NCBI GenBank assembly: GCA_019454165.1
Contig: CP075367.1
Location: 2,086,805 to 2,150,804 of the forward strand
From: Anaerolineales bacterium
GTDB lineage: Bacteria > Chloroflexota > Anaerolineae > Anaerolineales > UBA11579
Reading direction: 5' to 3'
DNA length: 64,000 nucleotides
Part shown: piece after piece, positions 25,001-33,087 of the stretch
Numbering within the stretch: the first letter of the stretch is position 1
Layout of the letters: every line of letters starts with the position of its first letter
The notes under the pieces: model-generated
What the model was told of the DNA's origin: nothing
The model's database searches: none
What the model saw: the letters and a program-made list of their open reading frames with translations, nothing else
Translations under genes and position numbers: made by a program

Positions 25001-25167
25001 CCGGTGAAGTGTATATGCGCGGCCGCAGCAGCTTTCAGGACGGCCAGCCGGTATTGATCGAAGGCCGCTTGGAGATGGCGCGCGATTCAGAGGAGCCGGT
25101 GCTGCGCGCCGGCAAAGTGGAAGGCCTGCGCCTGCCTGCTCAAGCCAGTAGCGTGAGTGTGGCTTAG
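22090..25167 (+). CDS. dnaE2: DNA polymerase III alpha subunit, DnaE2-like (error-prone type)
   Basis: C-family polymerase of 1025 residues, close to DnaE2 length. The N-terminal PHP domain begins SVHLNTHSFYSLLAGLD; the canonical HLHTH has an Asn at the first metal position (residue 6), so this PHP is probably degenerate, though LTDHN is kept. Palm motifs PPDIDTDI (catalytic aspartates), HPGGIVVS, GCFQIESPGMRATL and FRPGPL..GLKDAFVRRHLG follow, then FPKAHSASYA and a C-terminal OB fold (YVYFIDLADLEGTLRVLI). I start at ATG 22090, next to the SOS-type box. No imuA/imuB genes are adjacent. The general polymerase call is firm; the DnaE2 subclass rests on length, motifs and the box. Confidence 0.88.
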   Translation: MSVHLNTHSFYSLLAGLDAPSGLAAAAAAAGQPALALTDHNRLTGAVEFAEACTQHGIQAIFGLQVRLESSLPLILLAQDAVGWANLCQLSSWLLNEENNESRRLPLAGLLARADGLLCLAAYEAPNPETQRRAFAPPTAELAQIKDQFSDRLYIQTPPDWHAEPALAVAQKLGVDGVATWPVYYLQPSQAELQRTVSAMRTNTTVGRVPAEEVAPAKAWFASPQELAEAYANYPAALAATDEVAQRCTFSLPLNQPNFPRLELPDGQTPIHALREQTLRGAAGLYPELTEQFSQRMEHELASIEASGYTSLFLIMAEIVGFARKEGVPLSSRGSAASSLVAHCLGITTPDPLRLNLYFERFLNPARPTPPDIDTDICSARRDVVIKHVYEHYGHERVAMVATINRFRLRSALREVAKAHGMSADEIKRMAARLPYRWWGPGQDKKEEQPYAELESEFTSPQAKRVLEHARAILDTPHHLSIHPGGIVVSSGPLLELVPLQFSAKGMTITQYDLTGVQKMGMVKMDLLATRGLTVLGDVADRICEMNPELGRSRLGVLEAIPDGDPATAQTVRTGRTIGCFQIESPGMRATLREVQADSVDNIMVALALFRPGPLTGGLKDAFVRRHLGQEPVRHVHRALQPLLEETHGVFLYQEQVLRVAHELGGFSLAEADLLRRAMSHFDPGKQMQTLKEKFIHGAGERHAVPPATAERVWDMMAAFAGYGFPKAHSASYALTAWRSAWCKTHYPAEFMAAVLANWGGYYDQNTYLLEARRMGLPLHAPHINYSQPQFSVTYHDGQPHLYMGLEQLKDLGRATQQRILELRPFSTLADLLVRAAPRKNEARNLIEAGALDGLGSIPDLLEQLEYGWVSGQLSLFGTQHRLADWPPEMKATAQERLLGVSLIAHPLDLHAAAMQGAGVLSTLEAATRFGQDVRVVGMRQSWRRIGSAAGGYVYFIDLADLEGTLRVLIPGEVYMRGRSSFQDGQPVLIEGRLEMARDSEEPVLRAGKVEGLRLPAQASSVSVA

Positions 25168-25670
25168 GCGATACGGGCCATGGCTGTAAAGGCCAGCACT
25201 AGCAAGCCCAACAGCAAGTTCAAAACAATAAGGGACTGAAAAAGACGCAGGGTCTGCTCTACGGGAACGCCACTGGTCTTGCCGCGCGCTTGCTGCAGCG
25301 CGGCGCGGCCGAGAGCGGGAGCCACACTCCAAGTCAGCACTGCTGAAACGCCGATCATGCCCAGAAAAACAATATGCTTCAGGCAGATGGCCACAGCCCA
25401 GGGGTTGGAGATGCTAAGCAACCCTTCGTAATTGGGGTTGCCATCCATCTGCAGCAGGCCGGTGAAGGTAAGCAGCCCCAGGCTGAACCAACCGACAGGG
25501 TCGAGGCGGCGGTTGAGGGCGTTGGCCCAGGTGGCAAATTGCTTGACGGTGAGGGTACGGCGCATGCTGGGAAACACGAACAGCGCCAGGGCGGCCAAGC
25601 CGCCCAACCAGGCCACGGTGGCCAGCATGTGCAGCCAGAACGAGATGAGCAGTGCCCAGGCTGGGATCAT
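25164..25670 (-). CDS. CopD-like four-helix membrane protein
   Basis: A 168-residue integral membrane protein with four hydrophobic spans: about 7-28 (LISFWLHMLATVAWLGGLAALALFVF), 58-72, 87-112 (LKHIVFLGMIGVSAVLTWSVAPAL) and 142-163. The WLHMLATVAWLGG start and the conserved histidines H14 and H96 resemble CopD/DUF2269-type proteins of copper or haem-related function. Its stop overlaps the end of dnaE2 by 4 bp convergently, and its start is 3 bp after the TPR gene. Copper involvement is a guess from family resemblance only. Confidence 0.75.
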   Translation of the reverse strand: MIPAWALLISFWLHMLATVAWLGGLAALALFVFPSMRRTLTVKQFATWANALNRRLDPVGWFSLGLLTFTGLLQMDGNPNYEGLLSISNPWAVAICLKHIVFLGMIGVSAVLTWSVAPALGRAALQQARGKTSGVPVEQTLRLFQSLIVLNLLLGLLVLAFTAMARIA

Positions 25671-25673
25671 GCG

Positions 25674-26774
25674 CTAGCCGTTGCCGCGCTCGGAACAAGT
25701 GGTGGCGTAGCTATCGGCCAGGGCCTGGTTCTCGGGTGAGAGCGGGGCCAGCTCCGCAGCCTCGCGCATCAGCTCGTCTGCGGAGCACCACTGCTCATCA
25801 CGCGTCAAGCGCTCGGCGCGATCGATCAGGTCGAGCGAGTAGAAAGCAGACGCGGTGGCCAGGCGCTCCTGCACCGTGAAAAAATTAATGTCATGCAGAT
25901 TGGGGGCCGCGTCGGCCAGAGGCAGAAAGTACTGCACTGCCTGACCCCAGTCAACTTCCCAGAAGCTTTTAGCGATGATGTAGTTGACAGCCCATTGGCG
26001 GTAGAGGGTTGCTTCAGTGTCCAGCGGGCCGATCTGGGCCGCCCGATTCAGATCGTAGATACCGCCTTCGAGATCGCCAACCGGAGGCAGGATACGCATC
26101 ACGCCGCGGTTGCGGAAGGCAATGAAGTACATGCCATCCACTTCGATCGGATTGAAGTCAGGGAAGTTGGTGCGCAGGGTATCCAGCGTCTGCAGCAACT
26201 CTTCCCAATTGCGGGCCGCTAACAGGGCCTGGGCGTCACCGTAAGCCTGATCGCGGCCACGCAGGTCAGGCGTGGGGGTGGGTTCTGCGCCATTGGCGGA
26301 GCCGGGTTGCGGCGTGGCCGCTCCGACGGTGCACAGCACGGCCCGCGAAAGAGCATCCACCAGACCGGGATGGGTTGGGTTGAGCTCGGTCACGTATTCG
26401 AGGCGCTGGCGCGCCAAGTCACAATGGCCGTTCTCAAAGTCCGCTTGCGCCAACTGAAACTGGGTCTCGGCCTCGATGGCGCGGGTCATATGCTCGGCGT
26501 TGGTGCGGGAATAGATGCCAGCCTGCGCTCCGCCCAGGGCGGCCAGGCCCACCAGGGCAATGAAGCCCGCGATCAGGCCGAACACCCAGCGGCGGCCGCG
26601 GCGGGGCGGCTTGGCAGGCGCGGCGTTAGCGGCCGCGGGGATTTGCTGCGTTTCAGCGTTCTCAGCCGGCGCGGGCGCCTCGGGCGATGTGGCCTGGGGC
26701 GTCATGTTCTTCTTGGGGGTGCGCTTGCTGGGAGAGCTGGGAACAGTCTTTTCGATGTCTTCAACATCCGGCAT
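25674..26774 (-). CDS. TPR-containing membrane-anchored protein
   Basis: A 366-residue protein: low-complexity Pro/Ala-rich cytoplasmic N-terminus (about 1-58), RRGRRWVFGLIAGFIALVGLAALGGA as a single membrane span (about 60-82), then an extracytoplasmic helical repeat region (FQLAQADFENGHCDLARQRLEYVTELNPTHPGLVDAL), which is TPR-like, with a Pro-rich break near 165-175. It has no catalytic motif. It lies 52 bp after the zinc anti-sigma gene, and its TATAAT (26782-26787) is 7 bases before the ATG, so it may have its own leaderless transcript. A role in envelope sensing is inference. Confidence 0.75.
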   Translation of the reverse strand: MPDVEDIEKTVPSSPSKRTPKKNMTPQATSPEAPAPAENAETQQIPAAANAAPAKPPRRGRRWVFGLIAGFIALVGLAALGGAQAGIYSRTNAEHMTRAIEAETQFQLAQADFENGHCDLARQRLEYVTELNPTHPGLVDALSRAVLCTVGAATPQPGSANGAEPTPTPDLRGRDQAYGDAQALLAARNWEELLQTLDTLRTNFPDFNPIEVDGMYFIAFRNRGVMRILPPVGDLEGGIYDLNRAAQIGPLDTEATLYRQWAVNYIIAKSFWEVDWGQAVQYFLPLADAAPNLHDINFFTVQERLATASAFYSLDLIDRAERLTRDEQWCSADELMREAAELAPLSPENQALADSYATTCSERGNG

Positions 26775-26826
26775 GCGGGCGATTATACCCGTAGGCTTTT
26801 TAAGGCTAGTGTGGCCTCATCCGCGG

Positions 26827-27081
26827 TTAATGGCTCTGCTGGTCAGCCTGGAGGCTCTCCAGGGCCTGGATCAGGGCCTGGTATTCCTCGCCACACCCGC
26901 TGCATAGCTCCAGGTGGCGTTGGACCAGCGGCAAGGCCTGAGCGGCATCCTTGCCGTCCAGTTCCAGCTCTACAAAGCGGTCCAGGCCCTCAAAACAGGT
27001 TTCACAGCCGATCTCATCCTTCTGGGTCTTGAGGATGCGATGCAGCAGCTCTTTCAACGTGGAAGACTTAATGCGTGCCAT
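26827..27081 (-). CDS. Zinc-finger anti-sigma factor-like protein
   Basis: An 84-residue soluble protein. RHLELCSGCGEEYQAL (about 56-71) has the H-x3-C-x2-C arrangement of ZAS-type anti-sigma factors, and two further cysteines occur upstream in EIGCETCFEGLDRF. It has no membrane span, unlike many ZAS proteins. It lies 43 bp after an ECF sigma gene, the usual order, so it probably binds and inhibits that sigma factor and may respond to oxidation or metal. AGGAG precedes the ATG. Confidence 0.82.
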   Translation of the reverse strand: MARIKSSTLKELLHRILKTQKDEIGCETCFEGLDRFVELELDGKDAAQALPLVQRHLELCSGCGEEYQALIQALESLQADQQSH

Positions 27082-27124
27082 GTGCGACTCCTAGACTACC
27101 CAAACGCCTGCAATATTACTCATC

Positions 27125-27766
27125 TTAGTTGTCCTCAAACAGGGCCAGGGCCTCTTGCGCAGAGAAGCCAGCCTGCTCTTCCAGGCGTTGGCGCATCCGC
27201 TGGCGGGCGTCGTGGAGCAATTTGTAGAGGGCATTGGGATTGGTGTCCATACGTTCGGCCACCACCTGCAGCGGCACTCCATCCTGTAGGATGGCAAGCA
27301 TGGCGGTGCGCTGGCGCTCGGTCAGCTCTTCCATGATGAGGCGCTCGACTTTGCGCAGCAGGTCCTGGCGGGCAGCTTCCTGCTCCGGGGAAACGCCGGG
27401 GTCGGTCAGCAACGGCGGAGTGTATTCCTCCCCGTCGGCAGATTCGGTGTATTCCTGGAGAGAGACGTCCTTCCAACGCTTGCGGCGCAGGTCAGACAAG
27501 GCGACATGGATGGCGATCTTCTGCGCCCAGGTGAGGAAGCGGCTCTCGCCGCGGAAGCTATCCAGGCTGCTGAGCACTTTCAGCACTGCGTCCTGAGCGA
27601 AATCTTCGGTGATGCTATCCAGGTCACCGTCTACGCGGCCGGCCAGCGCGGCCCGCAAGCCGCGCAAGAGCGCGGCTCGCAGGTCAGCGATGGCCACAGG
27701 CGAGGCGGCCTGCAGATCGGCCAGCCAGGCCTGGTTGTCACGAAGTTGTAGACTAGAAGTCGTCAC
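27125..27766 (-). CDS. ECF-type RNA polymerase sigma factor
   Basis: A 213-residue sigma-70 family protein. Region 2 is seen in FAQDAVLKVLSSLDSFRGESRFLTWAQKIAIHVALSDLRRKRW (about 56-98), and region 4 in LTERQRTAMLAILQDGVPLQVVAERMDTNPNALYKLLHDARQRMRQRL (about 150-196). An acidic linker of about 40 residues joins them. The start is GTG 27766, with TATGAT ending 8 bases upstream and no ribosome-binding site. A cognate zinc-type anti-sigma gene follows. Its target promoters are unknown. Confidence 0.92.
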   Translation of the reverse strand: MTTSSLQLRDNQAWLADLQAASPVAIADLRAALLRGLRAALAGRVDGDLDSITEDFAQDAVLKVLSSLDSFRGESRFLTWAQKIAIHVALSDLRRKRWKDVSLQEYTESADGEEYTPPLLTDPGVSPEQEAARQDLLRKVERLIMEELTERQRTAMLAILQDGVPLQVVAERMDTNPNALYKLLHDARQRMRQRLEEQAGFSAQEALALFEDN

Positions 27767-27790
27767 GCGTAGGAATCATACCAGCCAGGC

Positions 27791-29368
27791 TTACAGCTCC
27801 GGATAGTAGCAGCCGTAGTCCTCCCCGTTGAGCGTGACGAAGGGTTGCCCGTACTCGCGGCCATCCATCACGGCGGGGATACCCGGATCATCCTGGATGC
27901 TTTGCCAGGCTGAGGCAGCCAGGGAACGGGACAGGGTCCACTCGCGCCAGCTCTGCGCATACGCATCATGTTTGTAGGCGTTGCATGCCAGAGCGATGGC
28001 CAGATCCTGCGCCAGGGCCTGGTTGCCCGCGGCCAGCTGGCTACGGTAGCCTTCCACCAGGGCGGGCACCACATCCGGCGAAAGCTCGGCCAGGTGCATG
28101 CGGTCCACGGTTTCGCGTGACCAGGCTGTTTCGGAAGCTTGCAAGCCGTGGGCGATGTTGGCGCGCACGGTGTAGCGGTCAAGGTTGAGGGCTGGCAGCG
28201 TGGCGACAAAGCCGACCGCGGCCAGCAGAACTGCGGCGGCGAAGTAGCGCTGGCGGCCGGTCAGCTCCATCACGACCAGAGCGAGCAGCAGCAGGCCCAG
28301 CCAGACCATAAAGATGTGCGGCAAGAGGCGCATGCTGGTGAAGCCATAGGCTTCTTCGTAGAGCAGCAGGCGCTGGAAAGCCGATACGAGTACTACGGCC
28401 AACAGGGCGAATAATGCAACACCCAGGCCGGAGAAGTACTTTTGCTGCTGCTGGCTGCGGTGAGTGATGCTGCTAAGCAACACGAAGAGCATAAGCACCA
28501 GCACGGCGACGACGCACAGCTCAGCAAAACCGCGACGCGCATACTCGGCATAGGTAACGTAGCCCTCGGGGCCGAGAATATTGCCGACCCCGCCAAAGAA
28601 GTACTGGAACTGGAACACGACAAAGGCGCCCAGCAACAAAGCCACGCTACCGAGCACAATGCCGGCTTCGGTGAAGCCGATGAAGGGCTGCACTACTGGC
28701 TTCTTGGCCGCACCGTTCTGGCTGCGCATGAAACCATAGACATAGGCGCCAAACAGGACAAGCGCGATCAGCGTGATGAGGATGAGGCGGAACACATACT
28801 CCGGCAGACGCTCGAGGCGCAAGAAGCTAAAGACCTGCGAGACCCAATCGGCGAAGTAGCTGTCGGCCGAGGCCAGCAAGGCGCTGAGCACCAGCACGAC
28901 CGGCAAGGCAAGCAGCAGGCCGCGCACAACCGGCACCCAGGGGCGCCTGGCCTGCTTGCCGGCCGCAACCTTGAACTCTCCACTGGCCATCCAACCCAAC
29001 GGCAACAAGGAGACCAACTTGATGACATGGTCGCTCAAGCGGTAATTGAGCCAGTCGCCCGCAAGGTAGTCTGCGGCGAACAGCATGAGCAGCATGACGG
29101 AGAAGCCGCGCGTGAAGAGCAGCGTGTACTCCTCGGTGTAGACCGCGCTGACGGCCGCCAAGGCCAGGGCGGCGGCAGCCAGCCACCAACTGCGCCGGGC
29201 GGGGCGCCGCTTGAGGTAAGCCCCAAGCCACAGCCCTACCGCGATGAGGGCGGCGATGTACACAAAGAAAGAGATCCCCCAGCGCTGATCCCAAAGCAGA
29301 ACATCAAACAGAAAACCAAGCGCAAAACAGACGGGAAGAAAAAAAGCGGGGCGCGTCAAACGTGCCAT
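27791..29368 (-). CDS. DUF4173-family polytopic membrane protein
   Basis: A 525-residue protein with about 10-12 hydrophobic spans over the first 400 residues and a soluble C-terminal domain of about 110 residues (NIAHGLQASETAWSRETVDRMHLAELSPDVVPALVEGY to the end). The segment EYARRGFAELCVVAVLVLMLFVLLS and the neighbouring YFFGG are characteristic of DUF4173/DUF4153 proteins, whose function is not established. AGGAGGTT precedes the ATG. It lies 25 bp upstream of the sigma gene on the same strand and may share transcription with it. Confidence 0.82.
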   Translation of the reverse strand: MARLTRPAFFLPVCFALGFLFDVLLWDQRWGISFFVYIAALIAVGLWLGAYLKRRPARRSWWLAAAALALAAVSAVYTEEYTLLFTRGFSVMLLMLFAADYLAGDWLNYRLSDHVIKLVSLLPLGWMASGEFKVAAGKQARRPWVPVVRGLLLALPVVLVLSALLASADSYFADWVSQVFSFLRLERLPEYVFRLILITLIALVLFGAYVYGFMRSQNGAAKKPVVQPFIGFTEAGIVLGSVALLLGAFVVFQFQYFFGGVGNILGPEGYVTYAEYARRGFAELCVVAVLVLMLFVLLSSITHRSQQQQKYFSGLGVALFALLAVVLVSAFQRLLLYEEAYGFTSMRLLPHIFMVWLGLLLLALVVMELTGRQRYFAAAVLLAAVGFVATLPALNLDRYTVRANIAHGLQASETAWSRETVDRMHLAELSPDVVPALVEGYRSQLAAGNQALAQDLAIALACNAYKHDAYAQSWREWTLSRSLAASAWQSIQDDPGIPAVMDGREYGQPFVTLNGEDYGCYYPEL

Positions 29369-29429
29369 ACAACCTCCTGGCGAAGCGAATTTGCGCTATT
29401 ACCCCCTACCTAGGCTATCAAAAGCTATC

Positions 29430-29540
29430 TCAAACTGTCAGAACAGAACCCAAAATCATCGTGATGATGATGAGCAGCGCCAGGATCGCAAAAAGGATCT
29501 GGCTAATGGAGAGTTTGGTCTTGGTTTGCTTCTTGGCCAT
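29430..29540 (-). CDS. 36-residue single-span membrane protein
   Basis: A short ORF with a basic N-terminus (MAKKQTKTKLS) followed by one hydrophobic span of about 22 residues (ISQILFAILALLIIITMILG and on), ending SVLTV. GAGG lies six bases before the ATG, and it sits between the response regulator and the DUF4173 gene on the same strand. The positive-inside charge pattern is that of a real small membrane protein. Its function is unknown; it could be a regulator of a larger membrane partner. Confidence 0.6.
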   Translation of the reverse strand: MAKKQTKTKLSISQILFAILALLIIITMILGSVLTV

Positions 29541-29564
29541 AAGTACCTCAGGCAAAACTATACC

Positions 29565-29954
29565 CTACTCCGCCGTGCGCGCTTGCAGTGCAGCGGCGAT
29601 GGCCTGCTCCAACTCGGTCAGCGAGACCGGCTTGGTCACATAACCATCCGCGCCGGCGTGCAGCAGCTCTTGCATGATGAGTTCATTGAACTCCGAAGTG
29701 AGCATGACCACCGGCAGGCGGGCGAACTCGGCACGCTGGCGCACAAATTCAAGGAAGTCTTTGCCGCTGACCTGAGGCATGTTGAGATCAAGCAGGATCA
29801 GGTCACACGGCTGCGCCGCCAACAGCGCCTGGGCCGCGCTGGGCGCATCCAGGAAGCTGCGCGTCTGGTAGCCCAATAGCTTCAGCATGAGGGCGATGGC
29901 GGAGGCCATCTCCTCATCATCATCCACCAGCCAGGCCAGCTTCGGGTCAGCCAA
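29565..29954 (-). CDS. Stand-alone response regulator receiver protein
   Basis: A 129-residue CheY-like receiver domain: acidic pocket VDDDEE near residue 10, phospho-acceptor Asp in LILLDLNMPQVSG (about 55), conserved Thr/Ser in VVMLTSEFN and Lys in YVTKPVS. There is no output domain, so it acts by protein interaction. It overlaps the end of uvrC by 8 bp, indicating coupled translation; no histidine kinase is in the window. Confidence 0.93.
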   Translation of the reverse strand: MADPKLAWLVDDDEEMASAIALMLKLLGYQTRSFLDAPSAAQALLAAQPCDLILLDLNMPQVSGKDFLEFVRQRAEFARLPVVMLTSEFNELIMQELLHAGADGYVTKPVSLTELEQAIAAALQARTAE

Positions 29955-31809
29955 GATGCCCCTTGATGCTGGCGGCCAGGGCCGGGGTGATGCCCTTCAC
30001 GGCCGTGATCTGCTCGATCTCGGCGGCGCGCAGCGCATCCAGCGAGCCGAAGGCTTTAAGGAGGGCGCGGCGGCGGTTGGGGCCAACGCCGGGGATGCCA
30101 TCCAACTGCGAGACCAGGCTGGTCTTGCTGCGCCGGTTGCGGTGGGCGGTGATGGCGAAGCGATGAGCCTCATCCCGAATGCGCTGCAACAGGAACAGGG
30201 CGGGCGAGTTGCGCGACAGCAGCAGGCTATCGGCGTGCCCGGGGCGGAAGATCTCTTCGTTCTGCTTGGCCAGCGAGATCAGCGGCACGCGGTCGGTCAG
30301 GTGAAACTCTGCGAGGACGGCGACGGCGCGGGCCAACTGGCCGCGGCCGCCATCCACGATGAGCAGGTCAGGCAATTTAGCGAAGGCGGCGTCTGGCTTT
30401 TTGCCGGGGGTCTCGCGCGGCTCTTCGGCGGCGGCCCAGCGCTTGAAGCGGCGGGCCAGCACTTCCTGCATGCTGGCAAAGTCGTCCGGGCCTTCAACGG
30501 TCTTGATGTTGAAGCGGCGGTAGAGCTTGTTGCTGGACACGCCGCGCTCGAACACCACCATGCTGCCCACGGCGGCGGTGCCCTGTGTATTGGAGATGTC
30601 GTAGCACTCGATGCGCTCGGGAGCGCGGTCGAGGCCCAGCACATCCTGCAGCTCGGTCAGGGCTTCGGTCTGGCGGTGCGCATCGGCCTGCCACTGGGTC
30701 TGGAGGGCGGCCAGGGTCTCGGCGGCGTTCTCGGCCGCCATCTGGATCAGCTCATGCTTGGGGCCGCTGCGCGGGATCTTGATCTCCACGCCGCCATCGC
30801 CGCGGCGTTTGCTGAGCCACTGGCGAATCACCTGGGCCTCTTCGACTTCCTGCGGCAGCAGCACCTCGGGCGGCACGCTGGCCGCCTGGTCATAGTACTG
30901 CTTGATGAACTCGGCCATCACATCCGCATCCGGGCTCTCGGCGGTGTTCTCCATCATGAAGTATTCGCGGCCGATGAGCTTGCCGCCGCGGATGAAGAAG
31001 ACCTGCACGCAGGCTTCACGCTCGGAGCGGGCCATGGCGATGACATCTGAGTCAACATAATCGGTGGAGATCACCTTTTGGCGCTCGACGATGCTTTCGA
31101 TGGCCTGTAGCTGGTCACGTACGGCGGCGGCCTTCTCGTAGCGCATCTTGGCCGAGGCCAGGTTCATCTCGGCGGTCAGGCGGTTGACGATGGGCTCGGT
31201 GCGCCCGTTGAGGAACTCGCACAGGTCGGAGATCATCTGGCGGTAGTTGGCCTGGTCGATCATGCCGATGCAGGGTGCGGTGCACAGCTTGATGTCATAG
31301 TACAGGCAGGCGCGCGTATCCTGCCCGGTGATCTCACGGTCACAGGTGAGATAAGGGAAGATCTTGCGCAGCACATCCAGGGTCTTATGGACTGCCCACA
31401 CGCTGGTGTAAGGCCCAAAATAGCGCGAGCCGTCTGCATCCATGTGGCGGGTGACGGTCACCTTGGGAAACGGGTCAGCCCAGTGCACTTTGATATAGGG
31501 GTAGCGTTTGTCATCCTTCAAACGCACGTTGTAGTGCGGCTTGTGCTTCTTGATCAGGGTCATCTCGAGGATGAGGGCCTCGAGCTCGGACGCAACCACG
31601 ATCCATTCGATGTCACGCACGCGCTGCACCAGGTGCTCGGTGCGCGGGTGATGCTGGGCGCCGGCGTGGAAGTAGGAACGCACGCGGCTGCGCAAGCTGA
31701 GCGCCTTGCCGACATAAATGACCTTGCCCTCCTCATTTTTCATGAGGTAGCAACCGGTTCGGTCTGGCAGGGTGCTTAACTGGGCCTGAATATGCTCAGA
31801 GGGAAACAT
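29947..31809 (-). CDS. uvrC: Excinuclease ABC subunit C
   Basis: Dual nuclease of nucleotide excision repair. The N-terminal GIY-YIG domain (PDRTGCYLMKNEEGKVIYVGKALSLRSRVRSYF) makes the 3' incision, a UVR motif lies near 205-240, the RNase H-like domain (ECYDISNTQGTAAVGSMVVFE, DLLIVDGGRGQL) makes the 5' incision, and the C-terminal helix-hairpin-helix repeats bind DNA (LDGIPGVGPNRRRALLKAFGSLDALR). At 620 residues it is full length. It is in the same minus-strand run as uvrB. TAGAAT lies nine bases before the start. Confidence 0.97.
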   Translation of the reverse strand: MFPSEHIQAQLSTLPDRTGCYLMKNEEGKVIYVGKALSLRSRVRSYFHAGAQHHPRTEHLVQRVRDIEWIVVASELEALILEMTLIKKHKPHYNVRLKDDKRYPYIKVHWADPFPKVTVTRHMDADGSRYFGPYTSVWAVHKTLDVLRKIFPYLTCDREITGQDTRACLYYDIKLCTAPCIGMIDQANYRQMISDLCEFLNGRTEPIVNRLTAEMNLASAKMRYEKAAAVRDQLQAIESIVERQKVISTDYVDSDVIAMARSEREACVQVFFIRGGKLIGREYFMMENTAESPDADVMAEFIKQYYDQAASVPPEVLLPQEVEEAQVIRQWLSKRRGDGGVEIKIPRSGPKHELIQMAAENAAETLAALQTQWQADAHRQTEALTELQDVLGLDRAPERIECYDISNTQGTAAVGSMVVFERGVSSNKLYRRFNIKTVEGPDDFASMQEVLARRFKRWAAAEEPRETPGKKPDAAFAKLPDLLIVDGGRGQLARAVAVLAEFHLTDRVPLISLAKQNEEIFRPGHADSLLLSRNSPALFLLQRIRDEAHRFAITAHRNRRSKTSLVSQLDGIPGVGPNRRRALLKAFGSLDALRAAEIEQITAVKGITPALAASIKGHLG

Positions 31810-31862
31810 CGCACAGATATTCTAGCATTCGCGTGCACGCTGCGATGTGCAGCCGAGGGGCG

Positions 31863-33077
31863 TTACAGGTTGAGCAGGCCGGCGCGGCGTTCACGCGCTG
31901 CGGCGCGCTTGGCGATGACTTCGCGATACAGCTCGTCGTAGCCCTTGAAGGTGCGTTCCAGGGTGTGCTGCTCGGCGATCTCGCGCGCCCGGCGGCCAAA
32001 CGAGCTGGCGTCGGGATTGTTCAGCAGCTTGGCGATGGCGGCGCCCATGCCGCGCTCGTCGCCCGAGCGCACCAGGTAACCGCTCTTGCCGTGCTCCACC
32101 ATTTCGGAGACCGAGGTGGCGTCTACCGCCACCACGGGCAGGCCGCTGGCGATCGCTTCGAGCAGCACCAGGCTTTGCACTTCCATCTCGCTGGCGGTGA
32201 CGAACAGGGTCGCCATGCGGAACACCTTGGGCAGGTCGGTCTTGGAGTCGACAAAGCCGGGGAAGTGGCTGCGCTCGGCGATGCCCAGCTCTTTGCAAAG
32301 CTCGATCAGGTCTTCGCGCTCCACCCCATCGCCGGCCAGCAGTAAATGCGCATCGTTCTTGCGCATGGCGCGGGCCGCGGCGCGCACCACGGCCGGCACG
32401 TTCTTGTCAGAATCCAGGCGGCCGGCATGCAGGATGATAGGCACATCCGCCGGGATGCCGAATTTCTGGCGTAGGGCCAGTTCTTCCTCGCGCGGCAGGG
32501 GTTCGTCGGTGAAGCGGCTCAGATCAGCTCCGTTGCTGACCACGCGCACGTCCACCTTGGTCTCCTCATGGATCTCGCGGGCGGCGCGCAGCGAAGGCGC
32601 CACCACCAGGTCACAGCGGCGGATAACGCCGCGCGCATACGCCCACGATATGGATTCGACCGTGCGGGCCACGGCGGGCATATCCGGCAAATAGGCATTG
32701 ATCAGCCAGGGCATGGCATGGGCGGTGAGCAGCACCGGGATACGCAGGGCGCGCGCCGCAGCAATGCCGGCCAGGCCGGCGTTGGTGGGGTCGTGCAGAT
32801 GGACAATATCGGCTTGGAAATCCTGCAGAGCGGTCTTCATCTCGCCTGCCCCCCATACGGTCAGCCGTTGGCCGACGCGCAGCGGGTTGCGCCATGAGGT
32901 GAGACGCACAAGATGGATACCGTGCGTGACGGTGGTGTAGGGCTCTTTTTGGTCAGATGCGCTAATTACCATGACCTGATGCCCCAAGCCATGCGCCCCA
33001 CGCGCCAGACGCTCCACCATAAAGGATTGCCCGCTGACCATGGGAGGGTATGACTGGCAAATATGCGCAATCTTCAT
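31863..33077 (-). CDS. Family 4 glycosyltransferase (GT-B fold)
   Basis: The 404-residue protein starts MKIAHICQSYPPMVSGQSFMVERLARGAHGLGHQVMV, the acceptor-side Rossmann start, with HLHDPTNAGLAG, GADLSRF, ILHAGRLDSDKN and the donor-binding E-x7-E region SLVLLEAIASGLPVVAVDATSVSEMV. These are retaining GT4 features, as in the transferases that build glycolipids, mannosylated lipids or cell-surface glycans. Donor and acceptor are unknown. It lies 10 bp after ybaK in the uvrB-uvrC run; a link with repair is not expected. Confidence 0.92.
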   Translation of the reverse strand: MKIAHICQSYPPMVSGQSFMVERLARGAHGLGHQVMVISASDQKEPYTTVTHGIHLVRLTSWRNPLRVGQRLTVWGAGEMKTALQDFQADIVHLHDPTNAGLAGIAAARALRIPVLLTAHAMPWLINAYLPDMPAVARTVESISWAYARGVIRRCDLVVAPSLRAAREIHEETKVDVRVVSNGADLSRFTDEPLPREEELALRQKFGIPADVPIILHAGRLDSDKNVPAVVRAAARAMRKNDAHLLLAGDGVEREDLIELCKELGIAERSHFPGFVDSKTDLPKVFRMATLFVTASEMEVQSLVLLEAIASGLPVVAVDATSVSEMVEHGKSGYLVRSGDERGMGAAIAKLLNNPDASSFGRRAREIAEQHTLERTFKGYDELYREVIAKRAAARERRAGLLNL

Positions 33078-33087
33078 ATGTTTGTCG

